The translations under genes and the position numbers were made by a program. Positions 1 to 6,609 of a stretch of 9,981 bases of DNA are shown piece by piece. A model generated the notes under the pieces. That model was not told the origin of the DNA and made no database searches. It worked only from the letters and a program-made list of their open reading frames with translations. The DNA lies in assembly GCA_023396665.1 (NCBI GenBank), contig JAEWVL010000184.1, positions 1-9,981 on the forward strand, written 5' to 3'. Every line of letters begins with the position of its first letter. Position 1 is the stretch's first letter. Source of the stretch: Spirochaetota bacterium. Its GTDB lineage: Bacteria > Spirochaetota > UBA4802 > JAFGJZ01.

Positions 1-1
1 G

Positions 2-190
2 CCCGATCCTGCTGTCTGGCAAGCGGAACCGCTTCACTTCATGTCAAAAACAGGATTTTTACCGCAAATATCGGCAATTTTTGAAAAAGAAGGATGCAGA
101 AACATCCTCTTGTTTCCACTGAATCCATTTTGTTACTATAAAAAGAAAAGACCAGTGCTTCCACATAAGAGGGAGTGCATTTTTTTGTAA
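2..190 (+). CDS. Possible C-terminal tail of a protein truncated by the left window edge
   Basis: Frame 2 is open from the first base to a TAA at 188-190, giving about 62 residues with no start visible. The other two forward frames stop earlier, at 82-84 and about 120. The first fifty residues have a plausible protein composition, with hydrophobic stretches alternating with charged ones (for example ISAIFEKEGCRNILLFPL). The last dozen are basic. I do not recognise the family. A 62-codon open frame can occur by chance, and there is no neighbouring gene to support it, so this is a weak call. The reverse-strand frame covering 39-245 looks less protein-like. Confidence 0.28.
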   Translation, partial: PDPAVWQAEPLHFMSKTGFLPQISAIFEKEGCRNILLFPLNPFCYYKKKRPVLPHKRECIFL

Positions 191-474
191 ATGACTTATT
201 GTTTTCAATCCTTTCCATTTTCAGGCATTCAGCAGTATTCGTCAAACGTTCTCACCTGTTTTCATCAATCAAGTTTTTTAACGTGGAACAAAACAATTAT
301 CCTCCAGTTTTTAGGTATTATTCGCAATTTTCGGTTTTTTTTCAGCTTTTTTCTTTCAACTTGTAATTTCTTCAAAAATGGCTTGAAATAGAAAAACCAC
401 CGCGCTTTATACCACTTTGAACGGACAGGATCACGCTCGTTTAAACTGTTACAAAATTCTGTTGCGAGGAAATT
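191..474. other. T-rich intergenic region upstream of the lipoprotein gene
   Basis: This 284-base stretch is rich in T runs on the + strand, notably around 330-355. It has no convincing coding frame: the small overlapping frames here are low-complexity F/S/L-rich translations typical of T-rich noncoding DNA. I see no terminator-like hairpin. A weak promoter candidate lies near its right end (417-445). Confidence 0.5.
417..445 (+). promoter_or_regulatory. Candidate sigma-70-type promoter
   Basis: TTGAAC at 417-422 and TTTAAA at 440-445 are separated by 17 bases, each matching the consensus at four of six positions. The site is 30 bases ahead of the ATG at 475, which would give a very short leader. 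Such matches arise easily in A/T-rich DNA, so this is only a candidate. Confidence 0.25.
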
Positions 475-1065
475 ATGAAACCGGCAAAACTTTCTCTCGA
501 TACTTCCGCTGAACAAAGACCATCCGGAAAAAAGAGAGCTTTTAGTCATTCAACAGTTCTGATGCTGCTTGCATTTTGCATGATACTGAGCAGTACATCC
601 TGTATCACCACAAGGGTTGATCCGATCAAAAGAATCAATGACGCCTGGCTTGCAGAGAACGGCGGAGAGCTGTTCAGGGTCGTTATGATGTCTGACGGAT
701 ACTACGTCTCCCAGAAATCACACACCGACAGGATCGAGCGTCTTGAAGACAGCGGTGGTGATCAGTTTTTCATGGAGCGACTCAAGAAATATGACATCGT
801 AGACCGTGAAACCGAGGGGATGATACGAATTCAGCTTTATCCAGATTCAGGCCGTCTGATGAAAGTCCGCTTTCTTCAGTCCACCTATATTACAGAAATC
901 GACAAAATGATCACCGACGACATACAACGCTGGTCCTTCAAGTTCAACGGACCTGTAAGCCCGACTTCATTTTCGATACGATACCGAATTGTTCTTCGCC
1001 AGCGTGAGAGCGCGGACGACAAGGAAATTCAGGCTGAACTCGACCGTAAGAAACGCAGAAGATGA
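475..1065 (+). CDS. Predicted lipoprotein with a TonB-like C-terminal domain
   Basis: The product has 196 residues. The ATG at 475 follows a good ribosome site (GAGGA at 466-470). A long basic N-region (about 28 residues, containing KKRAF) leads into a hydrophobic segment and a lipobox-like STSC with Cys43, so the mature protein is probably lipid-anchored. The -3 position is Ser rather than Leu, a relaxed lipobox. Residues about 113-175 follow the pattern of the TonB / AgmX-type C-terminal fold: a strand (GMIRIQLYPDSG), a second strand (LMKVRFLQST), a helix, the characteristic W-x-F (IQRWSFKF), and a final strand ending in IVLR. In this superfamily the fold binds outer-membrane or peptidoglycan partners. 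The chain lacks the N-terminal membrane helix plus proline-rich spacer of true TonB, so energy transduction is not implied. The tail (RKKRRR) is very basic. The gene appears monocistronic, with a strong hairpin 27 bases downstream. Presence of the gene is certain; domain assignment is moderate. Confidence 0.82.
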   Translation: MKPAKLSLDTSAEQRPSGKKRAFSHSTVLMLLAFCMILSSTSCITTRVDPIKRINDAWLAENGGELFRVVMMSDGYYVSQKSHTDRIERLEDSGGDQFFMERLKKYDIVDRETEGMIRIQLYPDSGRLMKVRFLQSTYITEIDKMITDDIQRWSFKFNGPVSPTSFSIRYRIVLRQRESADDKEIQAELDRKKRRR

Positions 1066-1091
1066 ACACTTGTGCACAATCGAGATACACA

Positions 1092-1124
1092 TTAAAAAAG
1101 GTGCGCTTAGCGCACCTTTTTTAA
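1092..1124. terminator. Bidirectional rho-independent terminator
   Basis: A perfect 15-bp inverted repeat has a 3-base TTA loop. The GC-rich core GGTGCGC/GCGCACC (1100-1106 and 1110-1116) is flanked by six A on the left and six T on the right. The U tract works for + strand transcription leaving the lipoprotein gene (stop 1063-1065). Because the left flank is an A run, the same structure would also terminate transcription arriving from the right on the - strand. Confidence 0.93.
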
Positions 1125-1286
1125 TGCCTTCAAAACCCCGGGTATTTCCCCTCATAACAAATTTTTATCGCCGTTTCCGGCGCCAGTCCAAGAAAAAGGT
1201 TGCTCTTTTACATGAAGCGTGTACTCTTTTCTCTTCGGGTTGTTTCGATTACAAGCGTAGATTCTCGGTAGAATTGATTTTTCAGT

Positions 1287-1308
1287 TTTTATGGTTACCT
1301 CCATAAAA
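1287..1308. repeat. Inverted repeat with 8-bp arms and 6-base loop
   Basis: TTTTATGG (1287-1294) and CCATAAAA (1301-1308) are exact reverse complements around the loop TTACCT. It could form a hairpin in a transcript or serve as a protein-binding dyad. It belongs to the cluster of dyads upstream of the GH13-GT5 gene. Confidence 0.6.
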
Positions 1309-1321
1309 CAGCATAAGTATT

Positions 1322-1339
1322 TATTAGCAAATGCTAATA
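1322..1339. promoter_or_regulatory. 18-bp palindrome, operator-like
   Basis: TATTAGCA (1322-1329) and TGCTAATA (1332-1339) are perfect reverse complements around AA. An 18-bp palindrome with a 2-base centre fits the footprint of a dimeric helix-turn-helix repressor. It sits 174 bases ahead of the GH13-GT5 start codon. The regulator is unknown and binding is inferred. Confidence 0.5.
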
Positions 1340-1399
1340 CCGGTTTTACCGATGTTTGTAAGCACAAGGGAACATCAAATGTTTTTAGAGCTTCCCTTA

Positions 1400-1420
1400 T
1401 ACAATTGTCATATTGTACAA
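1400..1420. promoter_or_regulatory. Nested palindromes in the leader
   Basis: Two 8-bp perfect palindromes, ACAATTGT (1401-1408) and TTGTACAA (1413-1420), lie four bases apart. A further dyad overlaps both: TACAAT (1400-1405) with ATTGTA (1412-1417). The related half-sites look like paired recognition sites for a dimeric regulator, though A/T-rich DNA can produce some of this by chance. Confidence 0.42.
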
Positions 1421-1430
1421 CGAACGTAAC

Positions 1431-1444
1431 AGCGGACATCCGCT
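1431..1444. promoter_or_regulatory. 14-bp GC-rich palindrome in the leader
   Basis: AGCGGA (1431-1436) and TCCGCT (1439-1444) are perfect reverse complements around CA. It lies 69 bases ahead of the GH13-GT5 start. Only a 2-base centre separates the arms, which favours a DNA-bound dimer site over an RNA hairpin. Confidence 0.45.
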
Positions 1445-1512
1445 CCATACGAGGCCATTAATATTGCATCCGTTCCTCATACACTTTCATAACTATTCTT
1501 GGAGATGCCCTT

Positions 1513-4500
1513 ATGCAAGAAGCTCTTGATAAATCATTAAGTGATCCCGCAGGACTATGCCGTTACACTCTCAAGGACGAGCATCTTCTGCACAGCTCTA
1601 ATATCAAAGCCGAGATAACACGCGCTTTCGAGGAAAACCGGGCCTTCTCTTTCTTTCCGGCCGCTGATCTCGTATCCGACATGAGAACGACTCCGGACAT
1701 AGACCGTTTTCGATCCCGCTGTATCGACATCAAGAATAACGTTTTTATCGATATGGCAAAAGATGATTTCAGCCTTCGCGGTAATCTCGAAAAAGACACC
1801 CGACTTTCAGAACGAATCACGAACGCGATTCGCATCATGCACCTGGCTCTCGCCGAGGGCGATTACACTTCTCTGCACGATCGTCGTATCGTTATTATCA
1901 AGGAGCTTCCGGGAAAACCTACGATATATCACATCTCCAACGAAACAACTCTGATAACGCACATCGGTCAGGGTCCTTTCTGGCAGGAGCTGCCGACTCT
2001 TTATCTCGGTCTGAAAACCTTCGACATACTTGACGACGAATCCCGCAGAGGCGGTCGCGAACTGTTCGACACCTTTCTTCACATCCTGAAGGTTGAGGAA
2101 AGAGCCATCGAAACCGGATTTCACCATCTGGAAACGCAGAGCGCTGATTTCGCCATCGCACTCAACAGCTTCGTTGACGCGCTTATTTCATACACTGGGC
2201 AAACCGAACTGCGCGCAACCGAGCCGGTTGAGAAGAAAGAGAGCAAACCCTTTCAGAAAAAAATGCGCGACAAATTTCTCGAAATGCTCGACACCCGCAT
2301 ATATCAGAACGACTTCAATCTCGATTACAACGAGAATGTGAAAGCCATCGATTCGCTCGCACGGCTTGCGAAGCGATACAAGACGAGCGGTGACCGCTCG
2401 TCGCTGCGTGAAATCATAAGATTGCTCGTCTCGGCTTCAGGACACGACATTCATGAGATTCGTAATCGTGCCAATATTATTCTTGAGCGCGTTCTCTCCC
2501 TGAAAGAGTATGAAGCGCCTCTGGCTCTCACCTTTATCAATATTCATGTAGGCGAATCTTTCGCTTTCTCCTTCGATCTGCCCGAGGGAGACTATTTTCT
2601 CCGCATCTATCACAATCGGACTCTTGAGCACATCTTTGTAAATGACGACATCGAATTTGACGATTATCCGCTCGAATACGACGAACAGACCCGGCGTTAC
2701 AGGGGGAAAGTGCTCTTTAACGAATACGGCCACTGCGATTTTGTCGTACACAGGAAACGCCAGAAACGCGCCGAATGGGTCAGCGTCTATGGAGCGAGCG
2801 GAAGGGTCAACGTCATGCCCGATTTGCGGGGCGAACTGGTTTTGCAGGTTTTCACTGACATACACGGTCACACGAAAATGTGGTGGATGGATGAAGAAGG
2901 GCATCAGGGTCTTGTTTACAATGAAAACGGTGAGGTTATCAGAACCGGTCGTTTCTCTGATTTGACCGCGCACCTCGGGGATTTGAAGTCCCGCTATTAC
3001 ATCACCGCGATCTATCTGCTCGGAATGCAAAAGAGGGGTTCACACCGCGAAGACTGGGCTGCCGGCGCCACATCACCGTCACCCTTTTCACCGATGAGCC
3101 TTATCGATGTCGACGAGAATCTCGGCGGTGAGGAAGAATTCAAGCAGCTGGTCGAAGAAGCCCATCGCCATGAAATCAGGATTATCGTCGATTGTATTCC
3201 ACATATTAATCGGCACAGCGATCATCTCTCAGATGAAAATGTTGTTTTCTGTTACGGCTCAGACGGCCGCCTTGTCGCACGTTCGGCGACAGACGGTCGT
3301 TACGGCAGCTGGGACGATGGAAAACTGCTCAACTATCGCCGCTTTGAGGTTTGGGAGTGGATGAAAGACTCTGTGTCCACACTTATCGAGAAATTCGACA
3401 TAGACGGTATCCGCTTCGACTCCGCTCACGCTGTTCCCATTATGATGAAAAAGAACAATTTCCGTTTCGTCTACGACCGCGAGCGCTCTCACGAAGAGAT
3501 GGTTGAAGGCCGCATCATCGTCAACGACCGCTGGGATGATCACTTCATAACGACCGGCTACTACGACTGCCAGTGCCGGGACTCGCTCGCCATCCCCTTT
3601 CACCACTATCTGATGACCGGCATACAGAAGGCGATGCGAAAGCATAACAAGAAATTCTTTATTCATATCGCGGAGTGTTTCTGGGGACACGAGCGTTTTC
3701 TTTCCAGATCGGGAATTATCCCCTACAACTCGTCGCTTTTCAAAGTCTGCGAGAATATCTCTCACGGAAAATCGGATGTGCGCGAAATCTATCACATCTA
3801 CGACAACTACTATCCCTCAGTTCTTTCCCGCGGTACCGAGCTGCTCGGTATTCTCGGAAACCACGACGAACGCCGGGCAATCAACACCTTCGGCGAAAGA
3901 GGTCTTCGGGCGGCCATAACGCTGACGAGTTTCATCAGCAATATAATCATGGACTACGAAGGCAGCGCTGAAGGCGAGGGATGGAAGGTGTTTCTCGACA
4001 ACATCTATGTCAACTGGAACCGCTTCGAATACGCCTCTCACCGCAGTGTAGAGCGCTTTTACCGTGAAATCTACAGTTTTCACCGCCAGAACAGAGGCAA
4101 GGGATACCTTATCTGGGCCAACAACAACATGGTCGCTGCCGCAATGAAATTTACCGCAAACAACATCTGGATCGGCTCGTTCAACTTTGCCGACTCCAAT
4201 CAAACGGCGTCCTTGCAGTTCGACAACCCCGTTCTTCCGATAGAGGATGATGCGTTTTACAAAGTTGTCGACCCGGTTTATTCGAAGATCACCGGCACCC
4301 ACAGTTATTTTACCGGCAGAGAGCTCAAAGTCTCGCGAATAAACACGATTGTATCCTATGTAGACCGGGTAAAACTGCTCTGCCTCGAAAAAGTGGAGTC
4401 AATTGACGATAGTTTTTGCGATTTTTTCAAAGACTCTTTTTACCGTCTTTGCGGCATTTCCGTCAGTGAAAAATTTCTCTCAAATTTCGCTTTTCTGCAA

Positions 4501-6420
4501 ATGGCGGCTCTGGTCAAAGATCCCCATGCACTCGAAAAGCTTCTGAAAGAAAAAATCATCCCCCTTTTTGAAGGAGCTTCTTCACAAAAGATGCTCGAGC
4601 TTGGACTGAAACGCTCGTTCTATCATTTCTACAAATCGAATATCGCTGACGCAAGGTCAGTTATCAAACTTATCGACAAGTTGACCGAATCAAAAGACAG
4701 CGAGATATCACGCATCACTGAAACCATCAAAGAACAGCACTCACGCGGCCCCATTATCTTCATGTCAGCCGAAGCCGATCCCTTTTCGAAAAGCGGCGGC
4801 CTTGCAAACGTCGTTTACGAGCTTCCGAGAGAGCTTGTGCGTCACGGAGAAGAAGTCTATGTCATTACCGGATTCTACCGGAACGGCGACGATAAAGCCA
4901 TACGCAAAATGAACGAAGCCTGCAAGAAATACGGTGTCAAGTACTCGGGCATCAATGTTCATTTTTACATCATGGGCACCTACTACGAGGTCGGTGTACA
5001 CATCGCCAATGTTGAGGGTGTCAACTATTACCTTCTCGATCATCATGAACTTTTTGACGGTCTGTACTGGGGTTTCACCGCTCAGGAGAAACTGCGCCGG
5101 CGCATCGGTTTCGCCAGAGCCTGTGCTGAAGTTATATGCTCATTCAATCTGCATCCATACTTCACCTTTACAAACGACGCTTATGCGGGCGTATTTAACG
5201 GTGTCGTCAGAAGCGATTCGTCATACAGCGCCAACGAGTATTTCAAAAACAACACCTATCTTCACATCGTTCACAACGGGGGATGGCAGTACTTTGACGC
5301 GTATCACCGTTATGAAAACGGTTTTGATCTTTTCAGTCTTTTCAATCTTGATGGCTGGAAAGCCGGCTCATTTCTCGATCCTGTTCACGGTGAGCGCATC
5401 AACTGTATGGCTACCGGTATCCGCTTTGCCGACAGGGTTATTACGGTAAGTCCGTCCTATGCGCGCCAGATCGAATATCAGAGTGACGGCCTCGAGAATA
5501 TTCTCTCAAATGTGCTCGGCATCTCAAACGGTGTCGGTAACGACCTGTTCAACAGGATGAAAACGAAATTCGACGCTTCCGGTTTTGTTACTCGCAATTG
5601 GGAAGGATGCATCAATGAAGTTCGCAAGACTCCTGCGATGTGCGCAAAAGTTATGGAAAAGTATCCGGAAATTCTCGACGGTCCGGATGCAGTTGAAGCC
5701 ATCAAAGGTGAAAAGCGCAGATACATCGCCCGCCGTGCAATGTACAAGATGCTGCTGCAGTACGAACGTAATCTCCTCATCGATCCCGACATAGTCATGT
5801 TCGTCATGATTCATCGCATCACCGAACAAAAAGGCTATCAATTACTGCTCGACGCCTCGGAGGGAATATTCAGAACGCTGGGCTGTCAGGGAATAATGGG
5901 AGGATCCGTTTCCAGCGGTGACGAATCAGGAGAGAAAATCGCGCACGGCTTGTGGCTTTTGAGTCAGTACTATCCGAAAAGTGCAAACGTTGCAATCGGT
6001 TTTCAGGAGGTTGCGGTTCCGCTCATGGCATGCGACCTGTTTCTCATGCCGTCGATGAACGAACCGGGCGGCATATCACAGCTCGAAGCCTTTCTCTGCG
6101 GATCTTTGCTTGTCGCGCGCGCCACCGGCGGTCTTCGTGACACGGTTTTCCCGATTCGGCCGGGAAGCGATGCAACTTCTATCGAAGGAAACGGATTTCT
6201 CTTTTCGGATTTCAGCTCGCACTCATTCTATGATGCGCTGGCTCGCGCGGTAGATTTCTTCAAAAAATCGAGTGACGATGAAATCTATACTGCTCGCATG
6301 AATGCCGTCAATTCAGTATTCTACTGGGACAAAGCCGCGAAAGAGTATATTCGCAACATCTATGACATGAAAGAGATTATACGTCCTGTTGATGACATTA
6401 AAGTCTCAAAAAAGGGTTGA
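1513..6420 (+). CDS. GH13 alpha-amylase-family / GT5 glycogen synthase-type fusion protein
   Basis: The 1635-residue product is a probable cytoplasmic alpha-glucan synthase fused to a GH13 domain; no signal peptide is visible. The start has GGAG eight bases upstream. Residues 1-335 are mainly helical and unrecognised; 336-425 look like a beta-sandwich, possibly glucan-binding. About 436-958 is GH13, with region I at D560 (DCIPHINRH), the nucleophile motif GIRFDSAH (R634, D636), the acid/base E721 (HIAECFW) and NHDE (D785), so the triad is complete. A helical linker spans about 959-1076. About 1079-1625 is GT5: KSGGLANV (K1093, the nucleotide-sugar lysine), VHNGGW (H1254), the TVSPSYA-like VITVSPSYA, HRITEQKG (R1435, K1440) and NEPGGISQLEA (E1517, the conserved glutamate). 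By family knowledge, GT5 transfers glucose from ADP- or UDP-glucose to the non-reducing end of alpha-1,4-glucan. The GH13 half could hydrolyse, branch or transfer glucan; which of these cannot be read from the sequence. Length is over three times that of GlgA (about 480). The same domain order occurs in fungal alpha-1,3-glucan synthases, without their membrane segments here. Confidence 0.93.
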   Translation: MQEALDKSLSDPAGLCRYTLKDEHLLHSSNIKAEITRAFEENRAFSFFPAADLVSDMRTTPDIDRFRSRCIDIKNNVFIDMAKDDFSLRGNLEKDTRLSERITNAIRIMHLALAEGDYTSLHDRRIVIIKELPGKPTIYHISNETTLITHIGQGPFWQELPTLYLGLKTFDILDDESRRGGRELFDTFLHILKVEERAIETGFHHLETQSADFAIALNSFVDALISYTGQTELRATEPVEKKESKPFQKKMRDKFLEMLDTRIYQNDFNLDYNENVKAIDSLARLAKRYKTSGDRSSLREIIRLLVSASGHDIHEIRNRANIILERVLSLKEYEAPLALTFINIHVGESFAFSFDLPEGDYFLRIYHNRTLEHIFVNDDIEFDDYPLEYDEQTRRYRGKVLFNEYGHCDFVVHRKRQKRAEWVSVYGASGRVNVMPDLRGELVLQVFTDIHGHTKMWWMDEEGHQGLVYNENGEVIRTGRFSDLTAHLGDLKSRYYITAIYLLGMQKRGSHREDWAAGATSPSPFSPMSLIDVDENLGGEEEFKQLVEEAHRHEIRIIVDCIPHINRHSDHLSDENVVFCYGSDGRLVARSATDGRYGSWDDGKLLNYRRFEVWEWMKDSVSTLIEKFDIDGIRFDSAHAVPIMMKKNNFRFVYDRERSHEEMVEGRIIVNDRWDDHFITTGYYDCQCRDSLAIPFHHYLMTGIQKAMRKHNKKFFIHIAECFWGHERFLSRSGIIPYNSSLFKVCENISHGKSDVREIYHIYDNYYPSVLSRGTELLGILGNHDERRAINTFGERGLRAAITLTSFISNIIMDYEGSAEGEGWKVFLDNIYVNWNRFEYASHRSVERFYREIYSFHRQNRGKGYLIWANNNMVAAAMKFTANNIWIGSFNFADSNQTASLQFDNPVLPIEDDAFYKVVDPVYSKITGTHSYFTGRELKVSRINTIVSYVDRVKLLCLEKVESIDDSFCDFFKDSFYRLCGISVSEKFLSNFAFLQMAALVKDPHALEKLLKEKIIPLFEGASSQKMLELGLKRSFYHFYKSNIADARSVIKLIDKLTESKDSEISRITETIKEQHSRGPIIFMSAEADPFSKSGGLANVVYELPRELVRHGEEVYVITGFYRNGDDKAIRKMNEACKKYGVKYSGINVHFYIMGTYYEVGVHIANVEGVNYYLLDHHELFDGLYWGFTAQEKLRRRIGFARACAEVICSFNLHPYFTFTNDAYAGVFNGVVRSDSSYSANEYFKNNTYLHIVHNGGWQYFDAYHRYENGFDLFSLFNLDGWKAGSFLDPVHGERINCMATGIRFADRVITVSPSYARQIEYQSDGLENILSNVLGISNGVGNDLFNRMKTKFDASGFVTRNWEGCINEVRKTPAMCAKVMEKYPEILDGPDAVEAIKGEKRRYIARRAMYKMLLQYERNLLIDPDIVMFVMIHRITEQKGYQLLLDASEGIFRTLGCQGIMGGSVSSGDESGEKIAHGLWLLSQYYPKSANVAIGFQEVAVPLMACDLFLMPSMNEPGGISQLEAFLCGSLLVARATGGLRDTVFPIRPGSDATSIEGNGFLFSDFSSHSFYDALARAVDFFKKSSDDEIYTARMNAVNSVFYWDKAAKEYIRNIYDMKEIIRPVDDIKVSKKG

Positions 6421-6443
6421 CCGTCCGGGGCGAGCGGAACGAC

Positions 6444-6449
6444 TATAAT
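6444..6449 (+). promoter_or_regulatory. Candidate -10 element upstream of gatA
   Basis: A perfect TATAAT lies 160 bases ahead of the gatA start. TTGACC overlaps the stop codon of the preceding gene but is spaced 21 bases, too long for a normal promoter, and no extended -10 TG precedes it. It could drive the gatA cluster, with the two downstream dyads lying in its leader. Confidence 0.3.
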
Positions 6450-6488
6450 GCGGGTTTTTTTGGTAGTATTTTCATCGGAACTCTTCGC

Positions 6489-6507
6489 TGCCGGTGAACA
6501 GCCGGCA
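6489..6507. repeat. Inverted repeat, possible weak terminator or attenuator
   Basis: TGCCGG (6489-6494) and CCGGCA (6502-6507) pair around a 7-base loop. It is followed a few bases later by only four T (6512-6515), so it is at best a weak terminator for the upstream gene or a leader hairpin for gatA. Confidence 0.4.
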
Positions 6508-6515
6508 ATGGTTTT

Positions 6516-6545
6516 ACCTCGTATTTCATTGGAATTATTCGAGGT
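6516..6545. repeat. Interrupted inverted repeat in the gatA leader
   Basis: ACCTCG (6516-6521) and CGAGGT (6540-6545) are perfect arms. Pairing can continue inward after one T-T mismatch (AT with AT). An 18-base interior separates the arms. It would form a hairpin in a gatA leader transcript; there is no U tract after it. Confidence 0.35.
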
Positions 6546-6609
6546 TCGAGTTGCGAAGATTTATTTTTAGAGATTCCCAGAAAGAAGATTTCTGTACCAT
6601 GGAGGAGTA

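Larger units (their letters stand above)
1125..1512. other. 388-base intergenic region and leader of the GH13-GT5 gene
   Basis: No convincing gene lies here. A reverse frame at 1152-1448 has a composition unlike a folded protein. Bases 1287-1444 hold several inverted repeats, listed separately. I found no -35/-10 pair good enough to call a promoter. The 3' end carries GGAG at 1501-1504, eight bases before the ATG at 1513. Confidence 0.6.
6421..6609. other. Intergenic region between the GH13-GT5 gene and gatA
   Basis: These 189 bases contain an exact TATAAT (6444-6449) but no acceptable -35: the best, TTGACC at 6417-6422, is 21 bases away. A T run (6454-6460) lacks a matching hairpin directly before it. 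Two dyads follow, listed separately. No coding frame is convincing. The region ends in a strong Shine-Dalgarno GGAGG at 6601-6605, four bases before the gatA ATG. Confidence 0.5.

Noticed and set aside
989..1306. Forward open frame overlapping the lipoprotein end and the terminator
   Set aside because: It runs straight through a strong terminator hairpin, overlaps a well-supported gene in another frame and has a random-looking basic composition.
1152..1448. Reverse-strand 98-residue open frame ending just beside the bidirectional terminator
   Set aside because: Its position relative to the terminator is suggestive. However, the translation has no family resemblance or protein-like pattern, the first ATG has no ribosome site, and the frame runs through the dyad cluster. 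More likely chance.
2437..3030. 197-residue reverse-strand open frame inside the GH13-GT5 gene
   Set aside because: It lies wholly antisense to a gene with clear family motifs, as does the 178-residue frame at 3259-3795. These are shadows of its codon bias.
6454..6460. T run after the GH13-GT5 gene as a rho-independent terminator
   Set aside because: The sequence directly before it does not form a stable stem; the only pairing (TCCG with CGGA) is short and 16 bases away.
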